NCBI RefSeq assembly: GCF_023715105.1
Contig: NZ_JAMBNO010000015.1
Location: 1 to 64,000, forward strand
DNA from: Hydrogenophaga intermedia
GTDB taxonomy: Bacteria > Pseudomonadota > Gammaproteobacteria > Burkholderiales > Burkholderiaceae_C
Direction: 5' to 3'
DNA: 64,000 nucleotides
The translations under genes and the position numbers were made by a program. Positions 8,688 to 17,700 of the stretch are shown one piece after another; within the stretch, counting starts at the first letter, position 1, and each line of letters begins with the position of its first letter. The notes beneath the pieces are model-generated. The model was not told where the DNA came from, ran no database searches, and saw only the letters and a list, made by a program, of their open reading frames with translations.

Positions 8688-9545
8688 TCAGCCCGTGATG
8701 GGGTCTCGTGGCTCCTTGGGTGGTCTGCCGGGTCGGCGTTTGATGGGTTGCTGTGCCTGGGGGTCGAGCAATGAGGAGCGGGTTCGCATGGTCTCGGGGA
8801 CAAGGGCGGCGTGCTCGCGCAGGCGGTACGAGTTGCCCTCGATGGGGATGACCACGGCGTGGTGCAGTAGCCGATCGAGCAAGGCGGTGGCGACGACGGC
8901 ATCGCCGAAGATCTCGGCCCATTCGCCGAAGCCGCGGTTGCTGGTCATGACCATGGCGCTGCGCTCGTAGCAGGCGTTGACGAGTTGGAAGAACAGATTG
9001 CCGCCCCCTGAGCCCAATGGGAGGTAGCCGATCTCATCGACGATGAGCAGGCTGTAGCGGCTGAGGAACTTCACGCGCTCGCGCAGCTTGCCCTCGCGCT
9101 CGGCCTTGCGCATGGAGTCCACCAGTTCGGCCAGGGTGGCGAAGAAGACGCTCTTGCCGGCCTTGACCGCTTCGAAGCCCAGGGCGATGGCCAGGTGAGA
9201 CTTGCCGGTACCCGGTGGGCCCAGGAAGTGCACGCACTGCTTGCGCTCGATGAAATCGAGCTCGGCCAGTGCCATGACGCGGTGACGGTCCAGGCCGGGC
9301 TGGAAGCTGAAGTCGTAGCCCGAGAGGCTCTTGACGGTGGTCAGGCGCGCGGTCTGCAGCGCCATCTTGATGCGCCGGCTCTCGCGGGTGGAGAACTCCT
9401 CGCCTAGCAGGGCTTCGATGGCCTCCAGGGCAGAGACTTCCCCCTGCTCGATGCGAGAGAGCGTGGTGTGCAAGGTCTCCAGGGCACGTGGCATCTTCAA
9501 TCCCACCAGGTGGCGGCGGATGCGATCGGTGGTCGAGGCGGTCAT
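8688..9545 (-). CDS. istB: IS21-family helper ATPase IstB
   Basis: 285 residues, an AAA+ ATPase that assembles on target DNA and stimulates the IstA transposase. The Walker A motif is GPPGTGKSH (about 109-117) and Walker B is LLIVDEIGYLP. The N-terminal helical domain (LKMPRALETLHTTL) and the C-terminal arginine-finger region (LLDRLLHHAVVIPIEG) are present. The ATG overlaps the istA stop (ATGA, 9542-9545), so translation is coupled. The Lys/Arg/Pro-rich tail (IKRRPGRPPKEP) resembles an AT-hook and is longer than in many IstB proteins. Confidence 0.95.
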   Translation of the reverse strand: MTASTTDRIRRHLVGLKMPRALETLHTTLSRIEQGEVSALEAIEALLGEEFSTRESRRIKMALQTARLTTVKSLSGYDFSFQPGLDRHRVMALAELDFIERKQCVHFLGPPGTGKSHLAIALGFEAVKAGKSVFFATLAELVDSMRKAEREGKLRERVKFLSRYSLLIVDEIGYLPLGSGGGNLFFQLVNACYERSAMVMTSNRGFGEWAEIFGDAVVATALLDRLLHHAVVIPIEGNSYRLREHAALVPETMRTRSSLLDPQAQQPIKRRPGRPPKEPRDPITG

Positions 9546-10789
9546 GGGCGGCCTCCGAGCTGGCGGCCGATCTGCTCGTAGAAGCTCAGCGGTCGGGTGC
9601 TCACGGCGTGGCCGGGCAGGATACGGATCGCATCACGCGGGCCATGGGATGTCGATCGCCTGGGTACATGCCGGTGGCCGGGCAGGACCGAGCGCTGCTT
9701 GCGCCCCTGCAGCAAGGCATGTACGGCAATGAGCTGTCCGTCCTCGTGGATGCGCACCTGATCGGCGGTGGTCTCCACATCCAGGGTGCGCCTGCGGGTG
9801 CCGTCGGGCACGCTGTAGTAATTGCCGCCAACGCTCACGCAGCCCTCGCTGCTGACGCGCCGCTCCTGGCGCAACACCGCATCGAAACGACCGGCAGGCA
9901 AGGCCTGCAGGCTTGGGCGCTCTTCCTGGAAATGCTCCTGCACCACGCGCTGGGTACTGGCATGCAACCGCGCATTGGCCACGGTATCGAGCCAGAGGCG
10001 CAACTGGCGGTTCATGTCCTGCAGGTCCACGAATGAGCGCGCCATGAAGAAGTCGGCACGGATGTAGCGAAACGGGCGCTCCACCTTGCCCTTGGTCTTG
10101 GCCCGATAGGGCTGGCAGGCCCGAGGAGCGAAGCCGTAGTGCGCACCACAGGCCAGCAGCTTGGCGTTGTAGATGATGGCCTTGTCCTGCTCAGGCTCGC
10201 CCAGGACGGCGGTCTTCATCCGGTCGTACAAGATCTCGCGGGGTGCGCCAGCGAAGTGTTCGAAGGCCTGCATGTGGCAGCGCAGCACGGTTGGCAGATC
10301 CTGGTGCATCACGAACTGAGCCCACAGGTATCGGCTGTGGCCCAGCACCATGGCAAAGAGCCAGATCTTGCGTTCCATGGGCTCGCTGGCAAAGCGCACC
10401 TTGAACTCGGCAAAGTCCACCTGGGCCTGTTGGCCGGGTGGAGTCTCAAAACGGACCTCGAAGGCCGGCGCGGGCGCCGGCCTGATCTGGCGCAGGTAGT
10501 CGTTCAAGATCGTCTTGCCGCCCTGGTAGCCCAACGCCCGGATCTCACGCAGCAGCCGGGAGCCGGTCAACTCGGGCCAGGCCTGTAGTCGTTCCTGCAA
10601 GTAGCTACGGAAATCGTCGAGAGCGCCAGTGCGAGCGGCTCTGGGCTTGTACTTGGGAGCGGCAAGTCCGCGCTGGATGTATTTGCGAACAGTCTTGCGG
10701 TCATGCCCGGTTCTCTGGGCAATCACGGAGATCGGCAGTCCCTGCCGGTGTAGCTCCAAAATCATCATCAGTCCCTTCAGATTGAGCAC
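9542..10789 (-). CDS. istA: IS21-family transposase IstA
   Basis: About 415 residues from a GTG at 10789. The start is uncertain because ATG codons at 10768 and 10765 are also possible, but GGAGG lies just before the GTG. An N-terminal helix-turn-helix (LPISVIAQRTGHDRKTVRKY) is followed by the integrase core with QAQVDFAEFKV (first Asp), LYDRMKTAVLG and KTKGKVERPFRYIR (Glu). The C-terminal part is the Mu-type beta-barrel region (VSVGGNYYSVPDG). IstA cuts and joins the element's ends together with IstB. Confidence 0.93.
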   Translation of the reverse strand: MLNLKGLMMILELHRQGLPISVIAQRTGHDRKTVRKYIQRGLAAPKYKPRAARTGALDDFRSYLQERLQAWPELTGSRLLREIRALGYQGGKTILNDYLRQIRPAPAPAFEVRFETPPGQQAQVDFAEFKVRFASEPMERKIWLFAMVLGHSRYLWAQFVMHQDLPTVLRCHMQAFEHFAGAPREILYDRMKTAVLGEPEQDKAIIYNAKLLACGAHYGFAPRACQPYRAKTKGKVERPFRYIRADFFMARSFVDLQDMNRQLRLWLDTVANARLHASTQRVVQEHFQEERPSLQALPAGRFDAVLRQERRVSSEGCVSVGGNYYSVPDGTRRRTLDVETTADQVRIHEDGQLIAVHALLQGRKQRSVLPGHRHVPRRSTSHGPRDAIRILPGHAVSTRPLSFYEQIGRQLGGRP

Positions 10790-11633
10790 CTGGCCTCCAG
10801 CTCCACGACGGTCGGGAGCCAATGGTCGGTCAAGTGGACGAACAGGCAGCGGGCCTCGGCCCGCTGCCTGTTCAAGCTTCAAACTGGGGAAAATTCAACC
10901 GGCCAATACGGGGAGTATTCATCCGGCGGTGACACGCCAATCAGGTCTGGGCGCTGGACACGACCTACATCCCGATGAAGCGCGGGTTCGTCTACCTCAC
11001 GGCCGTGGTGGATGTGGCCAGCCGCCGGGTGCTCGCTCACAAGGTGGCCATCACGCTGGAGGCCTGCCATGCCAGCGAGGTGATCGAGCAGGCGTTCGCC
11101 CGCTTCGGCGTGCCCGAGATCGTCAACACCGATCAGGGCAGTCAGTTCACGGCCGAGGAGTTCACCCACGCGGTGCTCTCGCGAGGATGTCGCCTGTCCA
11201 TGGACGGCAAGGGGGCGTGGCGCGACAACGTGTTCGTCGAGCGGCTGTGGCGCACCATCAAGTACGAGCGGGTGTACCTGCAAGCCTACGAGGCGGTGAG
11301 CGCTGCACGCTCAGACCTGGACACCTACATCGACTGGTACAACCGCGAGCGTGTGCATTCGCGCATCGAGGACCGCACGCCCGAGCAGGCCTACTGGGCG
11401 CTGCTGCCCGAGCTGGCCGTGGCTGCCTAGAATGAAAATCCCGGTGCGCCCCGAGTTGCCCACCGCGTCGGTCGGTTCGTCGCACAGCGACCACCGCCGC
11501 CGTGGACAACTCTGCACCTCTTCAACCCGCACGCAGTCTCTTTATCTCTCGGGGTAAATCTGTTCAGACAAGCGGGGCCACTTCTCACCGAAGGCGCAAG
11601 CCTACAGAGCCCGCTGTACCTACACAGCAAGAA

Positions 11634-11683
11634 AGGCCGTCTCATAACCCAGGTCGCAAGTTCAAATCTTGCCTCCGCAACCA
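11634..11683 (+). tRNA. 3' half of an initiator tRNA-Met (pseudo-tRNA)
   Basis: CTCATAACCC (anticodon CAU and following stem), AGGTCGCAAG, TTCAAATCTTGC and CCTCCGCAACCA reproduce the anticodon loop, T arm, acceptor strand and CCA of bacterial fMet tRNA. The expected 5' half is missing: the sequence before the anticodon no longer pairs. It is therefore a remnant, possibly the scar of a tRNA-targeting element. A diverged second copy lies at 26323-26366. Confidence 0.65.
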
Positions 11684-11710
11684 ACAAAATCAAGCACTTG
11701 CTTGTCAATG

Positions 11711-11735
11711 AGGCCCTCGGAAACGAGGGCCTTTT
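11711..11735 (+). terminator. Terminator behind the tRNA remnant
   Basis: AGGCCCTCG (11711-11719), loop GAAA and CGAGGGCCT (11724-11732) form a perfect 9-bp stem followed by T residues. It lies 27 bp after the CCA end, as expected for the terminator of a tRNA gene, and could also end minus-strand transcription from the sulP side. Confidence 0.8.
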
Positions 11736-11845
11736 TGTTTGTGGCGAGGTCTTTGTCGTCACAGCATTGCCGAGAGGGTGTTGCGACCTGCGGGGAAGAT
11801 GTCGAGCTTCTCTCCCCCGGCTCCGGGAAAGTGCAGGCTGTGTGT

Positions 11846-13115
11846 CTATTGCTTCCGATCAGAACGGAGCCATTGCAGGGTTTTCCGCGAAAGATAGGCG
11901 GTGGTCAAGCCAAACAGAATGGCCTGTTCCAGCGATATGCTCACCGTACCAAGAAACGTCACGATCAAAGCCAGCCGGTCTACCGGTTCCTTTTGCCACA
12001 GTAGCCCAAGCGCGCGCACGTTTATCAACCCCCAGGCAACGATCAGCAGCAGGGCGGCAGTCACGTGCAAAGGAAGCCACCGGGTCCAGGGCGCCACAAA
12101 GAACAGGATCACCACCAAGAGCCCGGCTGCCATAACCGCCGCCAGCGCGGTCCTTGCACCGGCCGCCACATTGAGCCCAGCGCGATTGAACGAGCCGCTC
12201 GCCCGGTAAGACGAAAAGAACGACCCGGCAAGGTTGGCCAGCCCCTGACCGATCAGCTCCTGATTGCCATTGAAATGCTCGCGTGCGCGCTGGGTCATCA
12301 TTTTTCCAATGGCCATGGCCTCGGTTACAGCCAGCCACGACATGACCATTGCCGGACCGGTCAGGTCGGGCACGTGGTGCAGATGAGGAAGTGAGAGCGG
12401 CGGCAAGGCGCTGGGCAGTTCCTCAAGGCTTTCGGGCTGCGTGCCGGTGTGGCTGGCCACCAGCCACGTCAGGGCGGTGCCGCCGAGTGCAGCCAGGAGC
12501 ATCGGTGGCGCCCAGCGGATGTAACGCTGGGCCAGCGTGTGGATCAGCAGCGTTCCTGCCACGGCAATGACGGGGAGGGCCTGAGCGCCTTGGTCGGCGG
12601 TGAGCACGACGCGCAGGGTTTCGCCGACCGACAAACCCCGCGGAAGGTACATACCCAGCAGTCCCCACCTCGCTGTTGACGATGAGGATCGCTGCACCCG
12701 CAGCGAAGCCTGCAATCACCGCGTGCGGAACCAGGTCCACCTACCTTCCGACCGGGACCATACCCAGCGCGAATTGAAGGGTGCCAACCATGAACGTCAG
12801 TGTCAGCACCAGACCCACGTACTGTGGAGTGCCCACGATAGCCAACGGTGCCACCAGCGCCATGGTGGTGAGTGATATCGCGTTGGCAGGGCCGGTCACC
12901 ATCAGCCGGCTGCTGCCAAACAGGGCGGCCATGACACAGGGCACCATGGCGGCGTACAGGCCATAGGCGGGCGGCATCCCTGCCAGCGTGGCGAACGCCA
13001 CGCCTTGAGGCAGTACCCCGATGGCGCCGATCAGCCCCGCGATCAGATCTGCCCGCAACACCTCCTTTTGCTGCCACATCGGCAGCCAGCGGGTGAACGG
13101 CAGCACTGCCTTCAC
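11846..13115 (-). pseudogene. SulP-family anion transporter, disrupted (nonsense plus frameshift)
   Basis: The protein starts VKAVLPFTRWLP and shows SulP hallmarks (LPQGVAFATLAGMPPAYGLY, GPANAISLTTMAL, VIAGFAAGAAILI, SFFSSYRASGSFNRAGLN). A TAG at 12741-12743 stands where a Trp codon is expected (GR-stop-VDLVP). Further on, a C4 run at 12663-12666 (G4 in the gene) shifts the frame; with G3 the reading becomes NSEVGLLGM. Repaired, it would be about 422 residues without a STAS domain. Its GTG start overlaps the soeC stop (GTGA, 13112-13115), so it belongs to the soe operon. A sulfate- or sulfite-related anion role is inferred from that position. Confidence 0.82.
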
Positions 13116-14050
13116 GACACGGCCTGGTAGTAGATGTTCTGTGGGTGGCGCGCCTGCGCGAAGAAGTACCAGCGCTCCAGCAGCAGGCCCGCAGCCTGGG
13201 AGGAAAACGCCAAAGGCCAGATGGCCGGGGTGCCGGTGCCCCATGCCCAACCCAGCAGCAACAACGGAACACCGAAAGCCAGCGACTGGAACACCAGGGG
13301 CGTTCTGCGGATGGCCTGCGCCGTGGCGCCATGAAAGAACTCGCGCGTGTTGAACGAGCCACCGGTCATGCCCATGGATTTCTGCACCACGCGCGCCGCC
13401 TGGATGCCCGTAGCGGACTGTGGTGTGGACATTGGCTTGAGGTGGGAATTGCGGCGTAACGAAAGTGCCCGGGTGAACCAGGCCAGGGTTGTGGTGGCCA
13501 TTGCCCACCCTGTCACGCTGGCTGCAAATGCGGTGTCGCCTGCCAGTGCGCCCACCGCACCCGCCGCCACCACGCCCGAAGCCAGGCCCAGCAGCGTGTA
13601 GTTCACGACCGTGAGCGGATGTGCCCACTCCTGCACGAACCGGATGCAGGCATAGATCATTGCGGTGCAGTACCACAGTACCAGCGCTCCCGGAATGGTC
13701 AGAGCCGCCAGCCACGGTGCAGCAGCTGCGGCGGCGACAGGCTCTGCCAGAGTAGCCCACACAGCCCAGGCGCCCGCCAGAGCCATGAACGCGGGCAGCA
13801 CGATGACCTCCCTGGACATCCATGAGGTGCGCCACATCAGCACGGCACGCCAGGCGCGCATCGGATGGCCGAGATGGAAAAATGAAGCGACGAGCGCCAG
13901 CACCAACATGCCCGTGGCCGTCCACAGCATTGGCAACAGCGCTTCAACTGGCGGCCGGTTGGCCAGGGTGGCCACTGCCAGCACCACCATGAGCCCCTGG
14001 GCAGCGCCAGCGATCGTGGTGAAAAGGACGATGGACAGCGCCGGCTTCAC
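13112..14050 (-). CDS. soeC: SoeC-like membrane anchor (DmsC family)
   Basis: 312 residues from a GTG at 14050 that overlaps the soeB stop (GTGA, 14047-14050). The frame runs further upstream but only as the shadow of soeB. It has about eight hydrophobic helices with DmsC-type features (ASFFHLGHPMRAWRAVLMWRTSWMSREV near 60-85; ERWYFFAQARHPQNIYYQ at the end). DmsC/SoeC subunits anchor molybdopterin oxidoreductases to the inner membrane and pass electrons to quinone. The gene is coupled to soeB on one side and to the broken sulP on the other. Confidence 0.85.
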   Translation of the reverse strand: MKPALSIVLFTTIAGAAQGLMVVLAVATLANRPPVEALLPMLWTATGMLVLALVASFFHLGHPMRAWRAVLMWRTSWMSREVIVLPAFMALAGAWAVWATLAEPVAAAAAAPWLAALTIPGALVLWYCTAMIYACIRFVQEWAHPLTVVNYTLLGLASGVVAAGAVGALAGDTAFAASVTGWAMATTTLAWFTRALSLRRNSHLKPMSTPQSATGIQAARVVQKSMGMTGGSFNTREFFHGATAQAIRRTPLVFQSLAFGVPLLLLGWAWGTGTPAIWPLAFSSQAAGLLLERWYFFAQARHPQNIYYQAVS

Positions 14051-14742
14051 GGCCGATCCTTTTCCGCGCGAGTGGCATCGGGCGGGGGCTGCTTCGTCAC
14101 CCGCCGGGGCAGGTACTGGTTGGCGGGCTGGGTCTTCCATTCCGGCATGAGGGCGTAGCCACCGCGCTCCCGGATCGCCTGTGACACCTCCGAATCCGGG
14201 TCCTTCACATCGCCGAACAGCCGCGCGCCGGTGGGGCAGGCCTTCACGCAGGCGGGCTTTCGGTCCTGCGGCGGGAGCAGTTCGTCGTAGATGCGGTCCA
14301 CGCACAGGGTGCACTTGGTCATCACCTTGCGCTCTTCGTCGAACTCGCGGGCGCCGTAAGGGCAGGCCCAGCTGCAGTACTTGCAGCCAATGCACTTGTC
14401 GTAGTCCACCAGAACAATGCCGTCGCTTTTGCGCTTATAGCTGGCACCGGTGGGGCACACCGGCACGCAGGGGGGCTCTTCGCAATGCAGGCAGCTCTTC
14501 GGGAAGTGCACCGTCTGCGTGTTGGGATAGCTGTCGGCCTCGAAGGTTTGCACCCGGTTGAAGAATGTGCCGGTGGGCTGCTCACCGTAGGCGCCCTGGT
14601 CGGTCATCGGACCCGCAGCCCCCGAGGTGTTCCATTCCTTGCAGGAGGTCACGCAGGCATGGCAGCCCACGCACACGTTGAGGTCGATGACCAAGGCGAG
14701 CTGAATCGCCAGCGTCTGGGGTTCGTTCGGGTGATGGCTCAT
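14047..14742 (-). CDS. soeB: SoeB-like iron-sulfur subunit (four [4Fe-4S] ferredoxin-like protein)
   Basis: 231 residues with four cysteine clusters: CVGCHACVTSC, CLHCEEPPCVPVCP, CIGCKYCSWACP, and CTLCVDR plus ACVKACP. This is the standard pattern of DmsB/PsrB/SoeB electron-transfer subunits, which carry four [4Fe-4S] centres between the molybdenum subunit and the membrane anchor. No signal peptide is seen, consistent with a cytoplasm-facing complex. The ATG overlaps the soeA stop (ATGA, 14739-14742) and the stop overlaps soeC, so the three subunits are translationally coupled. Confidence 0.9.
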   Translation of the reverse strand: MSHHPNEPQTLAIQLALVIDLNVCVGCHACVTSCKEWNTSGAAGPMTDQGAYGEQPTGTFFNRVQTFEADSYPNTQTVHFPKSCLHCEEPPCVPVCPTGASYKRKSDGIVLVDYDKCIGCKYCSWACPYGAREFDEERKVMTKCTLCVDRIYDELLPPQDRKPACVKACPTGARLFGDVKDPDSEVSQAIRERGGYALMPEWKTQPANQYLPRRVTKQPPPDATRAEKDRP

Positions 14743-17648
14743 GGCTTTTTCGACAGGATGTGGGTCATGACCCGGCGGCCACTGCGCAGCAGACCCGGAA
14801 CGCTTGGCACCGTCCGCACCTGTGGAAAGCTCGCGGCCGGTTCTTCGGGCTGGGCGGGCCGGAGGTTGACGCGAACGTCGTACCAGCCGGCCTGACCGGT
14901 GACCGGGTCCGAATTGCTGATCTGGCCGCCTGCGAACGGCAACTCCTCGGTGATGAGGTGATTCAGCAGAAAGCCCTTGCGCGACTCATCGGCTCCCGGC
15001 GCCAGTTGCCACGCGCCAGACGCCTTGCCGATCGCGTTCCAGGTCCACACCGTTCCGGGTTCCACCGCGTCGCTGTGGCGCACCATGCAGCGCAGTTCGC
15101 CCCAGGCGCTGGTGACCCAGGCCCAGCCGCCGTCTTCCACGCCTGCCGCTTTGGCCGTCACGGGGTTCACGTGCAGGTAGTTGTGGCTGTGGATCTGGCG
15201 CAGCCAGGCGTTCTGCGAATCCCAGGAGTGGTACATCGCCATGGGCCGCTGGGTGATGGCGGCCAGCGGAAACTGCTGCGTGTCCACACACGCGTTTTCC
15301 AACGGTTCGTACCAGAACGGCAAAGGGTCGAAATAGGTGGCGATGCGCTCGCGCAGGTGGTCTGGCGGCTGCCGGCCTTTGCTTTTTCCCTGCGCGGCCA
15401 GCCGGAAGGTTTGCAACGTGTCGGAATAGATGGCCAGCTGCACCGGATCGTTCTTCTGACGCCAGCCCTTCTCCTTGGCGAAGTCCAGATAAGGCCGGTT
15501 CCAGTTGCGCATGTACTGCTGGTCCTTGGGCATGTGGTGCTGGAACACGCAGTTGTTCTTCGCGTACATCTCCCACTGGTTGGGGTTGGGCTCGCCGCGC
15601 AGATGCTGGGTGCCGTCCTTGCCCCGCCACCCCATGAGGAAACCCACACCGGGCTGGGCCTGGAAATTGACCACGAAGTCGGGGTAATCCTTGAACTTGC
15701 GCGAGCCGTCTTCGTTGGTGAATACCGGAAATTTCAGGCGCGAAGCCAGCTCGATGAGCACTTCCTGAAATGGCTTGCACTCGCCGGTGGGCTCCACCAC
15801 GGGAACGCGTACCGAGTCCACCGGGCCGTCGAACTCGGAAATCGGTCGGTCGAGCATGCTCATCACGTCGTGCCGCTCCAGATAGGTGGTGTCGGGCAGC
15901 ACGAGGTCGGCAAAGGCCACGGTCTCACTCTGGAAGGCATCGCACACCACCAGGAACGGAATCAGGTACTCGCCGTCTTCGCCGCGCGCGTTGAGCTTCT
16001 TGCGCACCTCCATGGTGTTCATGGTGGAGTTCCAGGCCATGTTCGCCATGAAGATCAAGAGCGTGTCGATCTTGTAGGGATCCCCCCGGACGGCATTGGT
16101 GATCACGTTGTGCATCAGTCCGTGGGCCGACAGTGGATGCTCCCAGGAAAAGGCGTGATCGATGCGCAGGGGTGTTCCGTCGGCGTGCACCGCCAGTTCT
16201 TCGGGGTTTGCCGGAAACCCGAGCGGCGCGGCGTTGAGCGGCGTGTTCGGCTTGATCATGTCCGGGTCGTTGAAGGCCCGGTAGTTGGGAACGATGTGCC
16301 GCGGATAGGGCGCCTTGTGGCGGAAGCCGCCAGGGGCGTCGATGGTGCCGAGCACGCTCATCAGCACCGCCAGCGAACGCACCGTCTGGAAGCCGTTGGA
16401 ATGCGCTGCGAGCCCGCGCATGGCGTGGAACGCCACGGGCCTGGCCTGGGTGGTTGGGTGCTGCTTGCCCCAGGCGTCGGTCCAGGGAATCGGCAGCTCA
16501 AAGGCCTGATGCAGCGCGGTCTCGCCCATTTCGCGCGCCAGCTGGCGAATGCGCTCGGCTGCAATGCCGGTGATGGCCTCGGCCCACTCGGGTGTGTGCT
16601 GGCTCACCCGTTCGCGCAGCAACTGGAACGCCGGCGCTACCCGGGTGCCGTCCGGCAGTGTGTAGTGGCCTTCCAGGGCCAGCGATCGGCCCTCTTCCAC
16701 GCCTTCGGGGTAAGCCTGAACCGCGCGCCCGCTGGTCAGGTCCCATGCCAGCTTGTTGTGCGGGTTGCGCCCATCGCCCGGCACACCGGCGGCAGAATCG
16801 AAGGCAAACAAGCCTTCTCGCTCGCCTTCGTCCAGCACCACCAGTTGCGGGGCGTTGGTGAAGCGTTGCAAGAAAGGCCGGTCAACCAGATCGTGCGCGA
16901 TCAGCTCGTGCAGCAGCGCCATGAACAGCGCGCCATCGGTACCCGGTCGAATCGGAATCCACTCGTCTGCTATGGCTGAATAGCCGGTGCGAACGGGGTT
17001 GATGGAAATGAAGCGACCGCCCGCGCGCTTGAACTTTCCCAGCGCCATCTTCATCGGGTTGCTGTGGTGGTCTTCGGCAGTGCCGATCATCACGAACAGC
17101 TTGGCGTGGTCCAGGTCCGGGCCTCCGAACTCCCAGAAGCTGCCTCCTACCGAATAGATCATGCCGGTGGCCATGTTCACTGAACAGAAGCCGCCGTGCG
17201 CAGCGTAGTTGGGGGTGCCGAACTGGCGCGCAAACAGGCCGGTGAGCGCCTGCATCTGATCGCGACCTGTGAACAGCGCGAATTTCTTGGGGTCGGTGGC
17301 GCGCAGGTGCGACAGCCGCGTCTCCAGAATGTCGAAAGCGCGCTCCCACGAAATCGGCTCGAACACGCCTTCGCCGCGCTCGCTGCCCGGCTTGCGCAGC
17401 AGTGGCTGGGTGAGTCGGGCCGGCGACACCTGTTTCATGATGCCCGAGCTGCCCTTGGCGCAGATCACCCCCTTGTTCAGGGGGTGGTCGGGATTGCCAT
17501 CGATGTACCGGACCTGCCCGTCGCGCAGGTGCACCCGGATGCCGCAGCGACACGCGCACATGTAGCAGGTGGTCGTTTTTACCTCGGTATCGGCCGTGCT
17601 GCTGGCCGTTGGGTTGTGCACCGGATCGCTTGAGAGGAACTTGAACAT
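14739..17648 (-). CDS. soeA: SoeA-like molybdopterin sulfite dehydrogenase, catalytic subunit
   Basis: 969 residues of the DMSO-reductase superfamily. The N-terminal [4Fe-4S] site is Cys28-x2-Cys31-x3-Cys35-x27-Cys63. A Cys at about 155 (HGGFCSVNM) is the likely molybdenum ligand, and the C-terminal molydopterin-binding region contains GWYDVRVN. There is no twin-arginine signal, which points to a cytoplasmic enzyme as described for SoeABC and unlike Tat-exported Phs/Psr/Dms proteins. SoeABC oxidises sulfite to sulfate and feeds electrons to quinone. The neighbouring cysteate sulfo-lyase-like gene supports sulfite as substrate. Polysulfide or thiosulfate reductase cannot be excluded by sequence alone. 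Confidence 0.8.
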   Translation of the reverse strand: MFKFLSSDPVHNPTASSTADTEVKTTTCYMCACRCGIRVHLRDGQVRYIDGNPDHPLNKGVICAKGSSGIMKQVSPARLTQPLLRKPGSERGEGVFEPISWERAFDILETRLSHLRATDPKKFALFTGRDQMQALTGLFARQFGTPNYAAHGGFCSVNMATGMIYSVGGSFWEFGGPDLDHAKLFVMIGTAEDHHSNPMKMALGKFKRAGGRFISINPVRTGYSAIADEWIPIRPGTDGALFMALLHELIAHDLVDRPFLQRFTNAPQLVVLDEGEREGLFAFDSAAGVPGDGRNPHNKLAWDLTSGRAVQAYPEGVEEGRSLALEGHYTLPDGTRVAPAFQLLRERVSQHTPEWAEAITGIAAERIRQLAREMGETALHQAFELPIPWTDAWGKQHPTTQARPVAFHAMRGLAAHSNGFQTVRSLAVLMSVLGTIDAPGGFRHKAPYPRHIVPNYRAFNDPDMIKPNTPLNAAPLGFPANPEELAVHADGTPLRIDHAFSWEHPLSAHGLMHNVITNAVRGDPYKIDTLLIFMANMAWNSTMNTMEVRKKLNARGEDGEYLIPFLVVCDAFQSETVAFADLVLPDTTYLERHDVMSMLDRPISEFDGPVDSVRVPVVEPTGECKPFQEVLIELASRLKFPVFTNEDGSRKFKDYPDFVVNFQAQPGVGFLMGWRGKDGTQHLRGEPNPNQWEMYAKNNCVFQHHMPKDQQYMRNWNRPYLDFAKEKGWRQKNDPVQLAIYSDTLQTFRLAAQGKSKGRQPPDHLRERIATYFDPLPFWYEPLENACVDTQQFPLAAITQRPMAMYHSWDSQNAWLRQIHSHNYLHVNPVTAKAAGVEDGGWAWVTSAWGELRCMVRHSDAVEPGTVWTWNAIGKASGAWQLAPGADESRKGFLLNHLITEELPFAGGQISNSDPVTGQAGWYDVRVNLRPAQPEEPAASFPQVRTVPSVPGLLRSGRRVMTHILSKKP

Positions 17649-17655
17649 GGACTTA

Positions 17656-17671
17656 TGCTAGGCAGCCTGCA
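17656..17671. promoter_or_regulatory. LysR-type operator candidate between soeA and its divergent regulator
   Basis: The 52-bp gap between the divergent soeA and lysR starts contains TGC-T-AGGC-A-GCCT-GCA, a nearly symmetric sequence of the kind LysR regulators bind in shared divergent promoters. The gap is AT-rich around GATAAT (17686-17691), a possible -10 box for the lysR gene. Confidence 0.4.
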
Positions 17672-17700
17672 AATTCGCGTATCGGATAATTTCGCTTGCC

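Larger units (their letters stand above)
8615..10939 (-). mobile_element. IS21-family insertion sequence with CGCCA target duplication
   Basis: Element 8620-10934 (2315 bp) begins TGTCAACGCCGG and ends CCGGCGGTGACA. The two termini align over about 50 bp with internal repeats, as is usual for IS21. CGCCA flanks both sides (8615-8619 and 10935-10939). It carries istA and istB on the minus strand with overlapping ends. Both genes look intact, so the element may be active. Confidence 0.94.
8280..11430 (+). pseudogene. IS3-family transposase OrfB split by an IS21-family element
   Basis: The first part (8280-8619) carries the HTH_21 region (HPFMGARMLRRQLQRQG) up to ...RKVAIRRA. The second part (10940-11430) continues NQVWALDTTYIPMKRG with the integrase core: first Asp in ALDTTY, second Asp in NTDQGSQF, Glu in DNVFVERLWRTIKYE. 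Removing the IS21 element (8620-10934) and one 5-bp target copy restores one continuous frame of 276 residues. The interruption destroys this copy of the transposase. The second fragment has an internal ATG at 10975 but would lack the first catalytic Asp region. Confidence 0.92.
7879..11585 (+). mobile_element. IS3-family insertion sequence interrupted by an IS21-family element
   Basis: Ends AGAAGTGGCCCCGC (from 7879) and its exact complement ending at 11585 bound the element; the match extends further with gaps (TCTGAACAG). Without the nested IS21 element and one target copy it would be about 1.39 kb, a normal IS3 size. The exact outer base is uncertain, and no matching target duplication is visible at either possible boundary. 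OrfA is intact and OrfB is split, so this copy cannot move on its own. Confidence 0.82.

Noticed and set aside
14760..16979. 739-residue open frame opposite soeA
   Set aside because: Its composition is rich in Gly, His, Val and Arg with no domain; it is the antisense shadow of soeA.
14739..17648. Periplasmic polysulfide, thiosulfate or DMSO reductase
   Set aside because: No twin-arginine signal is present, and the cuyA neighbourhood fits cytoplasmic sulfite oxidation better, though sequence alone does not exclude these.
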